A stretch of 64,000 nt of DNA. Source: Glebionis coronaria (lineage: Eukaryota > Streptophyta > Magnoliopsida > Asterales > Asteraceae). The position numbers and the translations under genes were made by a program. Below the pieces are notes generated by a model, which worked only from the letters and a program-made list of their open reading frames with translations, did not search any database and was not told where the DNA came from. The stretch is from contig CM046876.1 of the NCBI GenBank assembly GCA_025667525.1, positions 25,817,224-25,881,223 on the forward strand, given 5' to 3'. This document shows, piece after piece, positions 10,065-22,001 of this stretch. Position 1 is the stretch's first letter. Every line of letters starts with the position of its first letter.

Positions 10065-13017
10065 TGTAACACCCTATTTTGATAATGGAAATGTCACATG
10101 CAATTATGGCGTGTCATCAAAGCATACAAGGAAAAATGTCTAAACATTACTTGACCAAAAAGGGAAATACCGGAATCAAACATCGGTAGTCTAAATGTAA
10201 AGCTCATCACACACAAACATAGTATAATAAAGGAAAGGACTAAACAACGTCCATAGCAAATGTATCATAAGAAAGGAAATGCATAAAGTAAAGAAGGCTA
10301 GACAGCTTCCAGTCCATATGCACGTACTCTTAGTGTCTACGAGCGTCCCTGAGTACCTGCCGTTTTGGGAATATAGAAAAGGAAAACGGCTGAGCAAATA
10401 CGCTCAGTGCACGGATGTACAATAAAGCATGAATAGGATAAGCATATAACATATAACAGCGGAAGAAAACGAAGTCCCGAGTAACCTGGTTAAGTCTTAA
10501 TAAATCTGGTTTTATAGTTTGAAAGTCTTATGTTTATCTTATAAAAACTGTTTGTCATATTTTACCATTAGCCAATATAGGTCATGAAAATCCACCGTGC
10601 ATGAATACTTGGAGGGGTGACCTCATCATGCAAATTAGAGGGGCTTCCTCTAATTTAATATACTGGTTTTTAGGTAGGAGGGATCAGCTCCTTGTGAAGG
10701 ATGCAAGTCACACACCACATTCACCATGAAATCCTGACTAAAAACATGTAACTAGGATGCACCCATACGCCCCACATGATAAATATAATATAAATGGCCA
10801 AAAGCTGAAGGGACGTCACGAGCAATCACTCCGCCGTGGTGAAGTCATAACATTAGTGCCTCTAATGTTATGGTTATGGTACCTCCATAACTAGGTGAAG
10901 CTGGTCATGCATGTATATGGCTATAGGTAATCTTAACTAAACATAAGCAATCAAACACGTAACTTATACTACGGGAAAACAGTTGGCTGCATACGGGGAA
11001 TCCTAATAAGGAAAGAATGTCCATACTGAAAGGACGGGAATCCGTACCTTATGTCCAGTGAACGAAGAAGATGAACTGAGAGAAATCCTACTTCCGAATC
11101 ACTAGTGCTACATAAATACATACATGAATAAGTATCTGCTTACTAAATACGTAGCTGGTTTTATGTCATGTCTTAGCTTATTTTATGTGTTCTTACCATG
11201 TTTTACTGTTTTTAAGTCTTAGACCGTGTTTATCTTATATTCTGTTTAATCTGATTAAGTATTTCTGGTATTTCATGTGTTATTATACTTACTATGTAAT
11301 AATAAGTAACTTTCCAAAAATAGCAGGTTTCCTAAAATAGAAAGTTTCCAAAAATAGAAAGTTTCCAAAAATAGAAAGTTACCAAAAATAGAAAGTTTCC
11401 AAAAATAGAAAGTTTCCAAAAATAGATTTACTGCTTAAAATAGATAAGTTTCTAAAAATAGAAAGTTTCCATAAATAGATCAGCTGCCTGAATTAAATAA
11501 GTTTCCATAAATAGATTAGCTGCCTGAAATAAATAAGTTTCTAAAAAATAGAAGGTTTCCATAAATAGATTAGCTGCCTTATTTAATTAAGTTTCTAAAA
11601 ATAGAAAGTTTCCATAATTAGAAATAAGCTGGTTAAATAAGCTAAGTATATAAGCCTAAGTGTTTTCATGATTATTTTCTAAGTCATATAATATAATGTA
11701 TAGTTTAATAATTATTTCATGTAATTAAATTAAACTATAGGTTAAAATATTTAATTAAAGTATAACATGTTTTTAATTAAATAAGTTAAATACTTATGTT
11801 AAAATATGTGTTATTATATATTAATAATATAACCTAAGTCATGTTAATTAATTAATTATAAACATGGTTTTTAAATAATTAATTAATTATAAGTCTAAAA
11901 TATAAAATACTTAGGTTAATTAATTTTATGATTATTAATAATTAAAATAACCTAAGTCATGTTATTAAATTGATCATGTCATTTTATTAATTTAATTTTT
12001 AACATAAGATCATAAAACATAAAAACTAAACATACACCATGAACCGGATCTAGAATCAAAACCTTGAACCGGACATGAAATCGACACCGTACCCCGAACC
12101 AAATCGGGGTACCCCGTGTCTTGATGCTGCCGTGGGACCCACACCCACCAACCGAGACCATATGGTCTTGGTGGTGGTCGGATGGCCAAACCGAAACCCC
12201 CTTCGGGTTCGGTGTAGGCCGCGGCTAAAACAAACACCCCTTAAAACCATACTTTTGATTTAATTAAACCTTAATTCATGTTAGATCCATGTTTATTTAT
12301 TAGGTTTTTGTAAAAAAACATAACATGTTCTTGATTTATTAAAAGATCAAATCAAAAGAAAAAGTTTAAAAAGGATTTACCGAATTCGTGGATCAAAAGG
12401 ACGAAGAACAAACACGATCACCAACTAATAATCCAAGATCCAAGATCAACAACCACCTCCTTGTGGTGTTTGTAGGGTGGCGGCACAAAAAGAAAAAGGG
12501 AAGGAGGGTTTTAGGTTTTTGCTAAAATCTTCTGTAATTGTAAAAATGAGTAGTGAAAAATCCTTTTTCCCTTTTAGTAAAATTTGACAAATAGGCTTGG
12601 CCCATTTGTCCCTTGTAGCCGCGGGTAGGGGGCCCCACTTGGGGCACCCGTACCTTTTTCCGTGTCTCGGTGTTAAGTTATACGTTCGTGATTATTTGTG
12701 TTCGCATTTTAAGTGTTCTCGTTACGTAATTATCGTGATCTAATATATTTAATTACGCTCGTAATAAATATATATACGTAATTAATAATAGTTCGTGTTT
12801 TAGTTACGTTCATGATTTCATGATCGCATGTTCGTGATTAATTATTGTCAAATAATTATTACGTGCTCGTGCGTAGTAAATACTTATCGTGTTCTAACAC
12901 GTACGTAATACGTAAAATCCTAACACGTAATCGTAACCATGCTATATTAGGAAAGTTTAAATCTAGTACGTACGATCTTAAGGGTACTATTCATGGTAAA
13001 AGCATGCGGGTTTTACA
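10065..13017 (-). repeat. Tekay 5' LTR (right copy)
   Basis: It matches 1769-4718 along its entire length with scattered single-base differences. It includes the same tandem array (about 11307-11625) and the GC-rich block (about 12080-12230). As the element is on the minus strand, this copy holds the promoter that would drive the internal genes. I did not identify a convincing TATA box in it. Confidence 0.93.
11307..11625. repeat. Degenerate short tandem repeat inside the Tekay right LTR
   Basis: Same roughly 17-bp TTTCCAAAAATAGAAAG array as at 3010-3330, with near-identical unit order. Confidence 0.85.
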
Positions 13018-13360
13018 ATTTTATAATCTTTAGGTATATTTTCTGAAGTATCATAAGTATTATTCATCGGAAGATGGGAAATATTCTTAGGAATACTTAT
13101 AGAACGCTCATCTTTCGAATCCAATAAGATGGTAATAGGAATACCTAATTCTAGGGACGTTGATAAATCCTAACTTATTTATAGTAGGTTACGTACACAT
13201 AAACATGGTATCATTTACACATTGTTTTACAGGGTAGCAGTACTAGTATTGACATAATATTACCTCATTCTTGTAGCAGCATTGGCATTGGCACGGAGGA
13301 CTTTATTGAAATTATTTTAAAAGTAGTTATAGTCAAGATTTTAATTCTTATTCTCTATAA
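13018..13360 (-). pseudogene. Reading frame of unknown function, cut by the Tekay insertion
   Basis: On the minus strand an open frame of about 50 codons runs from a TAG near 13172 to the insertion point. Counting the TSD only once, it continues in phase on the far side (1763 down to a TGA at 1685-1687), about 76 codons in all, and the same frame stays open for some 30 codons after that stop. I do not recognise the protein. Its position about 200 nt downstream of the PBS at 13361 suggests it may be the start of the older element's first gene. A host exon is the alternative. Confidence 0.4.
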
Positions 13361-13378
13361 CCATGGCTCTGAGTACCA
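13361..13378 (-). other. PBS of the older, interrupted retrotransposon
   Basis: The element strand reads TGGTACTCAGAGCCATGG, the initiator-Met type PBS with one extra base. It lies three bases before an LTR start (TGTAACACCCC at 13382), the same geometry as the Tekay PBS. Confidence 0.7.
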
Positions 13379-13381
13379 ATC

Positions 13382-16300
13382 TGTAACACCCCATTTTACC
13401 TTTATGCAGCGGAACATAGATCTGGGGTATTACTTCATAGAACACAAGTCATAGTAATATAAGACAGCTCAAAAGAGTGATTAAATCAGCTTTCTTTATA
13501 TATCATTAAAAATTCAGAGTTTTACAATATGAGGTTTCCAAAATCTAGGTTAATAATTTCAAGATTGTGCCTCTTCATGTCATCCTTGTGCTACTCCATG
13601 CTATCAGTCATCATTTATCTAAAATATATGCTTAAAGTCAACACAAAGGTTGAGTGAATTCATAGGGTTTAAACATGTTTTGAATAAAAGTATATCATCC
13701 GGGCTACAGTGTTATACGCCCACATAAAATAGTCATCATGTTGCACTATGCTCATGACCCCGCTGCTAGACATTTCGTAACCAACAAACTGCCCTTATAA
13801 GAAGGAAGCCTGCCAGACTAACAATAGTTTAGCAAATAAAGTGTATCTGTTAGCCAAGGTAGGAATCTTTAGCTGTTGGCAAGTACAACTTGCCCAGATA
13901 GGGGATGTCAAACCCCAAATAGTACTATTCACAATATTAGCGCTCATTTTCAAGAAATGATTAGCGGTTCACGATTATAAAGGGACTTAATGGCAGTAGT
14001 AAACATAGTGTCAATAATCATACCATACAATTTTAAAAGCACGTGTATTCCAGTTTTAGCATATATCCCCCTCACGGGTTTTCAAATCATTTATAAAGCA
14101 TTTAAAAAATGAGGCTATGAACTCACCTTATGTCCATAGAATCTGAGCTATAATCAGATATATTTCATTCACAGATAAACAGCTTGATCATACAATCCAC
14201 AACTTTATCTCATAAACAACAGTTTGATCTCACACAAACCTGGATTAATACATTGTGTATAGTATCAAATCTTTGACTTTTAGTTCAATATTACTAACTG
14301 TTGGTTATATATTCGTTCATTATTATTTGGTTGTAATTCTAGCACCATTGTTCGGGCCATCATACTTAGAAGCCATTCTATAAACGTTTAAGGAGCGATG
14401 GCACTTTAAATCGTAAACCCAACCACTCAGTCAAAACGTAATGTCGAGATGGAACATCTTTGTACAAAGCTCCCTACTAACATGATAATTTCATTACTTC
14501 CTCATATTTATAATTAATATTCTTTAGTTTCAAAATTGACAAAAATAGCCCCTTTTGTTATACTTTGGTATAATTACACTTTTAACCCTTAAAGTATATA
14601 GTTTTAGTATTTGCATTTTAAACCCGCAATATTTAACCTTAGTACCTCAAACTTTCCAATATTTATTCTTATATATTAAACTTTCAAAAAATGACACTTT
14701 TGGCCCAAAATGTTAAATAGTTTCAAAAATGACAGTTTTAGTCCCTACACTTGTAAAAATCACATAACAACCTCAAAAATGGACCAAATGATCTAGGATT
14801 TTTAAACAAAGTTTCAAAACATATTTATAATCATAATAACAACATTTTCCAGAATAGTATCTTTTGAAATAGGTTTTTGCTTATTATTTCATGTAAATTA
14901 CAAAACTAGGGTTTTAATACATCTTTAACTTATAACTTCCATTTAAATTGATGAAATGAATTAGTTTCTTTTATATTATTTTTATAAAATAATTTTGGCA
15001 TTATAAAAACTCTAATAATTCATTATAACATGATCAAAGCATAGCTAACATAGAAATTACACATGATGCTCCAAAATGGCTCCTAATAGGGTATATGGAC
15101 TACATCTTCCTCATAACTCTTCAAGAACTCCTATAACTTATTCCAAAGCTTGCTACTGATCTTAGTGACTTCTTAGTACTTCAATGGTCGTGTAAGAACA
15201 GAATGTGAAGGTTTTTAGATGTAAAAATGGAGGATGATATGAAAATGAACCTAAAGACCTCTATTTATACTATTTTCAACACTTAGCCTCCAAGTTAAGG
15301 ATATTAACGTCTAGGACAGGTGTTATGGTGACTAAGGGATTCTAGGAACATATCTATGCAAGGTGTAAGAACCTTAGAGCTTAAGGATAGGTATTAGAGA
15401 ACATAAAGTACCATTATGTAAAGTTTTAATCATTTTAATAACAAACCAAGCAACTAGGTGATGCACCTACTTAGAAGTATCTTCAAAATATCTAAAAATA
15501 TCTATTAGGTCTGATCCTAAGTTTAAATTTAGGAGGGAAAGTCGTTTGAATGATTTTGGAGGGAAAAACCTAGCTGGATCCAATATTAGGGCTTGTAACT
15601 TTGTAACTTTATAATTTTGGTAATTAAGGGTTTAGGAATGTGATTAGTAATGGATTAGGGTATAACTAGGGTATATACACTGTAATAAGGAAGTTTGGGT
15701 CTTTGTTTTGATGTTTAACAAAGGTTTGAAGTGAAATTGGGAAGAAAACCTAGGAGGGTTAAGGTTTCTAATGATTTATGGTTAAGTCTTAGTAAATGTG
15801 ATTATCCTTCATTTATCTACTTATCTAAAGTCAATTTATACATCCTACATTTTCCTAAATGTGTTCATGAAGTCCCTACATTAGTTTTATTAAGCTATTC
15901 TAAGTAAACATGTCCAAAGGGTGAAAATATCCATTTTGACCTAATTTTCAAGCCATGCATTGAAATATTGTACCTTATGCATTAGGGTACTTGTACATTG
16001 TCTTAACACAATCTTATAACCTTAATGAAGTCCTATAAATATTTATATACTTGTCCATAAAAACTAGCTGATGATTCCATGTGGATTTCTTAATATAAGG
16101 GTTTTTAGGTTATTAATCTTAATGACTTTCTATCTTGTTAATTAGTGTCTGTACCTTTATAAACACTTACTCTAGGGCTTATATGGTATGTTTATGACTT
16201 CTAGGGATTCTACATTCTTAGTTTAAGGGTTTGTATAGGTTGATCATATTCTAGGGATAATTATGGGAGCTTAAGATCATATATGCTTTGATAACTTGTA

Positions 16301-16560
16301 CCTTATGCTTTACCAACTTGTAACTTAACTTAAAATAAATGTATATTATTAATATGATATATAGTTGAGTTTTATAATTTATGTAAAAAGATTAGGCTCT
16401 AATTCAATGTATATGGAATTTTATATGCTAATCTTGGTTACTATGTCTTGACTTTTAATTAGCCTTGGATAAGTGAATGTTAGCATTTTGTGATCAATTA
16501 ACTTTCCCTAATATGATATATTATAATTAGTATGGTGTTTTTTATACTTGTACATAGATA
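13382..16560 (-). repeat. LTR of the older minus-strand retrotransposon, right end uncertain
   Basis: It begins TGTAACACCCCATTTT, sharing its first 16 bases with the Tekay LTR, and follows a PBS. A strong TATA box on the minus strand (TATAAATA, 15262-15269) marks the promoter, so U5/R lie to the left and U3 to the right. The partner LTR lies outside the window, so the right boundary cannot be fixed. 16560 is only where a separate tandem duplication starts. No coding sequence is seen. Confidence 0.55.
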
Positions 16561-16564
16561 TTAG

Positions 16565-17552
16565 GTAATTATATTGCTCGGAACATTGTTTATCAAAGGT
16601 TTCTAGGTGGTGATCTAGACTATTATGTACATTTATTTGTACTTAGCTTTGTATAGTTTGTTCTTACCATTATTAGGTATTATTATGTCTTCAAAATATA
16701 GTTTACAACTTGTTTATAATCCATAATGACTTATTCATATGTATTCTTCATTCATAGTTTACCATTCTTGAGTTTACAACTCATTTATAGGGATTCTAGG
16801 GTTTCTAAGGGAATTTATGGTATCATGGTTACTTTTGAGATGTTCTTATTAATATTGAACTTATTAGATCACTTTTAGATCTTAGACTTGAAATATATAT
16901 ATATTGTATTGACAACATATAGGAATATGTTGCAATGTCAGTTCGGGTTGTGAGAAGCAGTTCATCTTACCAAGTAAGGTACAGAAAGCAAAAAATTTTA
17001 GCCAAATTTTCATATTGAGACACCTATAGCTTATAACACATAAGTGAAATTTGAGGATTGTCAGATTATATTGCTTGAAACATTGTTTATCAAGGGTTTC
17101 TAGGTGGTGATCTAGACTATTATATACATTTACTTGTAGTTAGCTTTGTATAGTTTGTTCTTACCATTCTTAGGTATTATTATGTATTCAAAGTATAGTT
17201 TATATCTTGTTTATAATCCAAATGATTTATTCATATGTATTATCCGTTCATAGTTTACCATTCTTGAGTTTACAACTCATTTAAGGGATTCTAGGGTTTC
17301 TAAGGGAATTTAGAGCATCATAGTTATATTTAAGATGTTCTTATTCATAATGTACTTATTAGATTAATTTTAGAACTTAGACTTGATATATACATTATGT
17401 TTACAACATATAGAAATATGTTGTAGTGGCGGTTTAGGTTGGGAGAACACATTCATCTTAGCAAATAAGGTACAAAAGCAAAATTTTCTAGTCAAATTTT
17501 CATATTAATACAATTATAGCACATGACACATAAGTGAAATTTGAGGATTGCG
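16565..17552. repeat. Diverged tandem duplication, unit about 490-500 bp
   Basis: Two head-to-tail copies start near 16565 and 17066. Both begin TAT(A)TTGCT..GAACATTG and run through TTTCTAGGTGGTGATCTAGAC to GAAATTTGAGGATTG. They differ at many single bases. No reading frame is conserved. Confidence 0.8.
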
Positions 17553-18677
17553 ACAAGTAAGTAATAAGATAAGGAAATGCAAACCACAACAACAAGATTT
17601 ATAGTGTTCGGCTACGAAGCTCCTCTTCTTCCTACTCCACTCCTCGAGTACCATACTCAAGATTTCACTGTATCAACAAGCTCCTTTCAAGGCGGAGAAA
17701 ACCGTACACACGTTGCTTATGATATTTACCGACATAGAGCTAAATGTCGAGTCCCAATCTTAGCTAGAACCAATGTATACTCTTACTTCCTTTCCGAGGA
17801 AGTGTACTCAGGATCACACAATCAATCTACTACACACGATCACAAGTATTTCCACACCTTGGATATACTATTACAAATCTCACAAATATCTACAATCGAA
17901 TCTCTCACAAAATCATACACATGTACAATGCTTCAATAATATTTAAGCATATATGAACTCTAATCTATAACACTTGATCTTTGAATTATTCACAAGTATT
18001 CTTCTCTTGCACAAAGTAGAGGTATAAGAATTTGATTTGTAAACAAATATATACAAGTTATATGATCAAAGGAAGAAATAATTAAGAAGAAGAGTTTAGA
18101 CAATGAGTTTTTAGCTGCACAAGGAGGTATTTGATCAAGTTTAACAGTGGGCTATTTATACTGAGAGACTTACGAAGGGAGCCTAGCCAATGCACTAATT
18201 AATCAAGCCGGTGCACTTATGTTAAGTGCATCGGTGCACTCAAGTTAAGTGCATCGGCTACCCAGTTTAGTGTACCGGCTAGACTAGACACTCCTTTTTT
18301 TCTTTTAGTTGTGAATCTATTATCTTGTATAGGTGTTAATTAAACCGTTAGGAGGGGGAAATTTTAAACTCAAATTTGTATTTTGATTTAGAACATTTTA
18401 TTTCACTTGTAAAAATACCTTGTAACATTGTATACATTTTGTGTACATTTTATAAAATGTTAGTTGTCAAAGAGTTTGTTTTTTCTTTGATCACTTTGCA
18501 AGTATAAATTGTTTGTACATATCTTAAGTGATTATAGTGTTGACTTAAATATTTACGACTGTAATTTTGCTTATGTTTAAATTTGATATAGAACGTTTTT
18601 TCATATTTAGTAATAATCAAAACGTCGAGAAGTTGAGAAATATAAATAACGCTTTTACGACATTATTTGTATTAACA
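17553..18677 (-). repeat. Sirevirus-type (Copia) LTR fragment, solo or truncated
   Basis: The right end reads TTAACA, and the terminal sequence on the minus strand (TGTTAATACAAATAATG) resembles the start of the Sirevirus LTR at 44439. Other shared landmarks are the block around GGCTACGAAGCTCCT, the phrase GAGAAAACCGTACAC, a TATA box (18153-18160, minus) and a U3 cluster of GTGCAT/CGGTGCAC palindromic repeats (about 18205-18275). The left end typical of the intact LTR is missing and no PPT follows on the right. A 120-residue open frame at 17577 is LTR sequence, not a gene. Confidence 0.7.
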
Positions 18678-19589
18678 TCACCATCGAGGAACTCCGTCGA
18701 AGACGGTGGCGCGTGTGAAGAGTCGAAGACGGAGACATGTGCACAAATGGATCTGGATTGATGTTTTGTGTGAGTCCTTTTTTGTGATGTTGCTGGTTGT
18801 TACGTAGATTGCATAGATATTAAAGAACTTATACTGTTTCAAGTGACTTTTTGTTGAATAATACTATTAGTAGAAATATGTCCGCTTATAAACAAAAAAC
18901 GCACCTTTTAAGAGTTTGTATAGTCAATTAAGTTCGGTGGATCATCTCCGGCATCAGACTTTTTTTGTTAAGTAAAATGTTACTACAATAATAGAAGGAA
19001 ATAAACTGAGTTACAAGCTCAACGTATATCACCTAAAACGATGTTTTCGTGCGCTTCTTAATCAAATTCATCGATTATCTTGCAATAGTCGACATTTCCT
19101 TGAAAACTACTTTCTATACTCAATATTGTTAATCCATTTAGCCTCTTCTTTTGATTCATTAACATCAATATCGTTATTTTTTGATTTTTTATTGTACATA
19201 GGATTTTCATTATTTTTTGTATTTTCTTCTAACTTTATTATAATTCTTATTTTGTCTAACCACAAACGGTTCTAAGGATCCAAATTAAGCTTTATTGGAC
19301 TCTTGTGCTTCATGATAGTTTCTAACATTAATTATCTAATTTAATTATAAGATAACGAATATCGCAAACAAAAATGATCTATTTTGAGAACCTAACTGTA
19401 ACGAACGACACAACATGATAATTTCTAATATAAATTATCTAATATAATTATAAGATAACGAAGATCACAAACAAAAATTATGTATTAGAATAATTATGGA
19501 ATAATACCTGATTAGTTTGCATAAAGACGAAGAAATTCAAGTCTAGAGAGTAAAGAATAATATATGTTCATCCTAGCAGCCCTAAATAG
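18678..19589. other. Intergenic, no gene seen
   Basis: No credible coding region. A short GC-rich tract at 18680-18740 contains inverted copies of CCGTCTTCGAC. The remainder is AT-rich with no recognised element. Confidence 0.5.
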
Positions 19590-19591
19590 TA

Positions 19592-19823
19592 CTCTTTTCG
19601 TCTCATATTAATAGTCGAGGTTATTATTTTTGGACGTCACAAGATTAAATTTAACATATCACCCTCACTTGAGGGTATTATAAACAAAATAAAAAAGTTG
19701 TAAATTAATTGGTTAAGAGTTGTCATTCTGTAAAAAGTAAGAGAGAGAAAGAGCTGAAAAAGTGATGTTTTTATTAAACTGCGTGTTTTTTATGAATTGA
19801 CTATTATTATAGGACGGAAGGAG
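19592..19823. mobile_element. Stowaway-type MITE (Tc1/mariner)
   Basis: A 232-bp element with terminal inverted repeats of the Stowaway type (CTCTTTTCGTCTCATATTAATAGTC at the left and its imperfect complement ending GGACGGAAGGAG at the right) is flanked by TA duplications (19590-19591 and 19824-19825). There is no coding capacity, as is usual for Stowaway elements mobilised in trans by mariner transposase. Confidence 0.88.
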
Positions 19824-19929
19824 TATTATGTTTTATGTTTATCTAATGTCTTTTCAAATTGTGAGTTAACCGTGTAACTGCATATTCCCACGTCCTAAAA
19901 TATTTCACTTGCTATTGATAAAACTATAA

Positions 19930-20172
19930 GATTCACTTTAGTACTATGGGATTGGGCCTTAAAAGTGTGTATAAACTTATATTCCTTTTTTTTTCTAAAT
20001 TAAAGAATCTTGGTGCTGCATGTATCAAACACTGGTAATATTTCATCAACTTATATGGGCCTCTAAAATTGAACATAGTCCATTGTAATACAAGCCTATA
20101 AAATGATGCTTCCTCTCCTAATGCTGCCTTGGGCTGTTGCCCACCTGGCCCAACACTAAATCCGGCCCTGCC
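19930..20172. mobile_element. Possible hAT-like DNA transposon remnant
   Basis: On the minus strand the segment starts CAGGGCCGGATTTAG and continues into GGGCC-rich sequence, a terminus style common in plant hAT-derived elements. No second terminus or TSD could be defined. The open frame through it has no recognisable domain. Confidence 0.3.
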
Positions 20173-20191
20173 GATACTAAGTAGAGGACTC

Positions 20192-20295
20192 ATTGGCAAG
20201 TAGAGCAATAGAGAACTAACTTGCAGATAACTACTAGTCCGTTTCCAGTATCCATCTTCTGTGATAATCAGTCCTCTATTGCTCTACTTGCCAAT
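20192..20295. repeat. Perfect 22-nt inverted repeat with 60-nt loop
   Basis: ATTGGCAAGTAGAGCAATAGAG at 20192-20213 is the exact reverse complement of 20274-20295, giving a stem-loop of 104 nt. It could be the foldback end of a small transposon or a hairpin transcript. The sequence alone does not distinguish these. Confidence 0.75.
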
Positions 20296-21190
20296 CTAGT
20301 TCGGCATTTCAGAGCCAAATATATATAAATGAATTGTCACTTGTCAAGGAGAAAATGGAAGCAGGCTTACTTCTTCAAATATTTATTTCTACCAAGAATC
20401 TATAGGCCTTAGTAAAGATCCCTTTCATCATTGTATAATAATATCCATGTTTTGAGTGTGTGATACTGTGATCCATGCATGCACACTGTCAATTTGCAAG
20501 GACCTTAATAATGGCTACAAAAAAAAACAAGCCCAAGCCCAATCTCAAGCCTCAAGCTGCTTAAGTCTAAGAACAAAGGAGTTTGAATTCAGTGAAGTTG
20601 ATAAAACCAACAAGCATCTATAATCTTCACAACAAGCGTCATCTTATGAGTTTATCAACGTGTGGTGTAATGTTGCTTAGCTTAATTTATGTTTTGTAAT
20701 AAGTCAACTCTTTAGTCAAAGTGAGTAGTTTTTTGTATTTCTATTAGAACTACTACTATTCTTTTTTGCCGATATAAAGAGTATAACCATAGAGCCCAAA
20801 TATCAAGTAATTTCTCTCCCATATATCATTATTTACATAGAGCCATTGCATCTAAATAATTCTGCATTTTGTATCTGGTTCCACCGGTATTCTTTCTCAC
20901 TAAATACATAGAGCCCGATTCTTTTAGGGCACGTATATCTTGGCACTAAAAAAACGTGGCACCTTCTATTTGCCAACCATAAACACATCTATCCCTTCAA
21001 TACACATTTCGTAAATCTCATCTAATCTTTACTTTCATTTCATAAAGCTTCAAAGGTATCAATAAATCAAGTATTCATTCTAATTACACAACACTAATAA
21101 TCATAGCTATGTGAATAAATGACTACAGCTTGCATAAGATCATGAAGTTGCGAAACATAATTGTACAAGACATTAACTAGAGCCCATGAA
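20296..21190. other. Intergenic, no gene seen
   Basis: AT-rich sequence without a coding signal or recognised repeat, ending at the Copia target site duplication GGGCA (21191-21195). Confidence 0.5.
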
Positions 21191-21195
21191 GGGCA

Positions 21196-21986
21196 TGAAA
21201 GTTTATGGACTTAAAATTAATAGTCGTGAGATAGGATCGAACTCGGGATCACGGGATTGCACACATAACGTAAATGGTTAATTTATTTATTAAATATATT
21301 TTATATATATTTATTAAATCAAACCAAAGCTTAAGTAACGATCGTTAATAAATAAGAGTTAAGTTATAACGACCGTTATGGAAACTAAATAGAAGCTAAA
21401 AGAAAAAGAAGGAAAAACTACACAAACACCCTTTGGGGGTGGTGTAGCCGTCGGCCAAAACCAAGAGGGGGGGAGGGGAAACTTTTGTTTCCTAATTCTT
21501 GTTTAATTGCTTGGAGCCCAAGATTACCAAGGCTATATAAACAACCCCAAGGCCTTCATTAATTTTTGTCCTTCCCTTCTTGTTCTCTTCCTGCGATCGC
21601 CACATATAACCCACAAGGGTTATTCGTTGACTTTCGTTCTTCTATTTTATCTAGTCCTAATCCCTCTCTAGGGTTATTGGGTAGATAATCTATAAGCGTT
21701 GAAGCTCGGTTTGCTCGTGCTAGACTCACGGTTAACTCGCCGTATTACGTGTGTACAAGAGCGTGATATAATCTTCCTTTAGATTATATTCTTGGTATTG
21801 TTCGTGATCAACCCTAGTTGCCGTTCGTTCCGTCGTCTTGTGGATCTTGCTAGGATAAAGGTATGTAACCCTAATCTTGATTAGTATAATTGTGTTAAAT
21901 TAATGATCTTGTTAATCGCTTCCGCTATGCGCTCTTTGATCCATATTAGGGTTTTAAATAATTGTTATGAACTCTATAAACCATCA
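21196..21986 (+). repeat. Copia 5' LTR
   Basis: Runs TGAAAG...CCATCA. TATA box at 21534-21540. A sequence matching a strong splice donor (AAAG then GTATGTAA) occurs at 21857-21868 near its 3' end. Confidence 0.93.
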
Positions 21987-21987
21987 G

Positions 21988-22001
21988 TGGCATCGAGAGC
22001 C
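21988..22001 (+). other. Primer binding site of the Copia element
   Basis: TGGCATCGAGAGCC sits one base after the LTR. It resembles the initiator-Met PBS with changes, so the tRNA assignment is tentative. The 22002-23476 stretch after it is an unusually long untranslated leader with no credible gene. Confidence 0.7.

Larger units (their letters stand above)
1769..13017 (-). mobile_element. Full-length Ty3/gypsy retrotransposon, Tekay (Del) chromovirus type
   Basis: The element is about 11.2 kb and lies on the minus strand. It has near-identical LTRs of about 2.95 kb (1769-4718 and 10065-13017) beginning TG and ending CA, with a perfect ATTTT TSD. In element order come the PBS (10048-10060), gag (9596 downwards), CCHC knuckle, protease, RT, RNase H, integrase with a C-terminal chromodomain-like segment, and a PPT (4719-4732). 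This domain order, the long LTRs and the chromodomain fit the Tekay/Del lineage. The LTRs differ by a few dozen substitutions and small indels by eye, so the insertion is fairly young. The pol frame carries four TAG stops and a frameshift, so this copy is not autonomous. Confidence 0.92.

Noticed and set aside
17577..17939. A 120-residue plus-strand frame
   Set aside because: It lies in Sirevirus-type LTR sequence on the opposite strand to the element.
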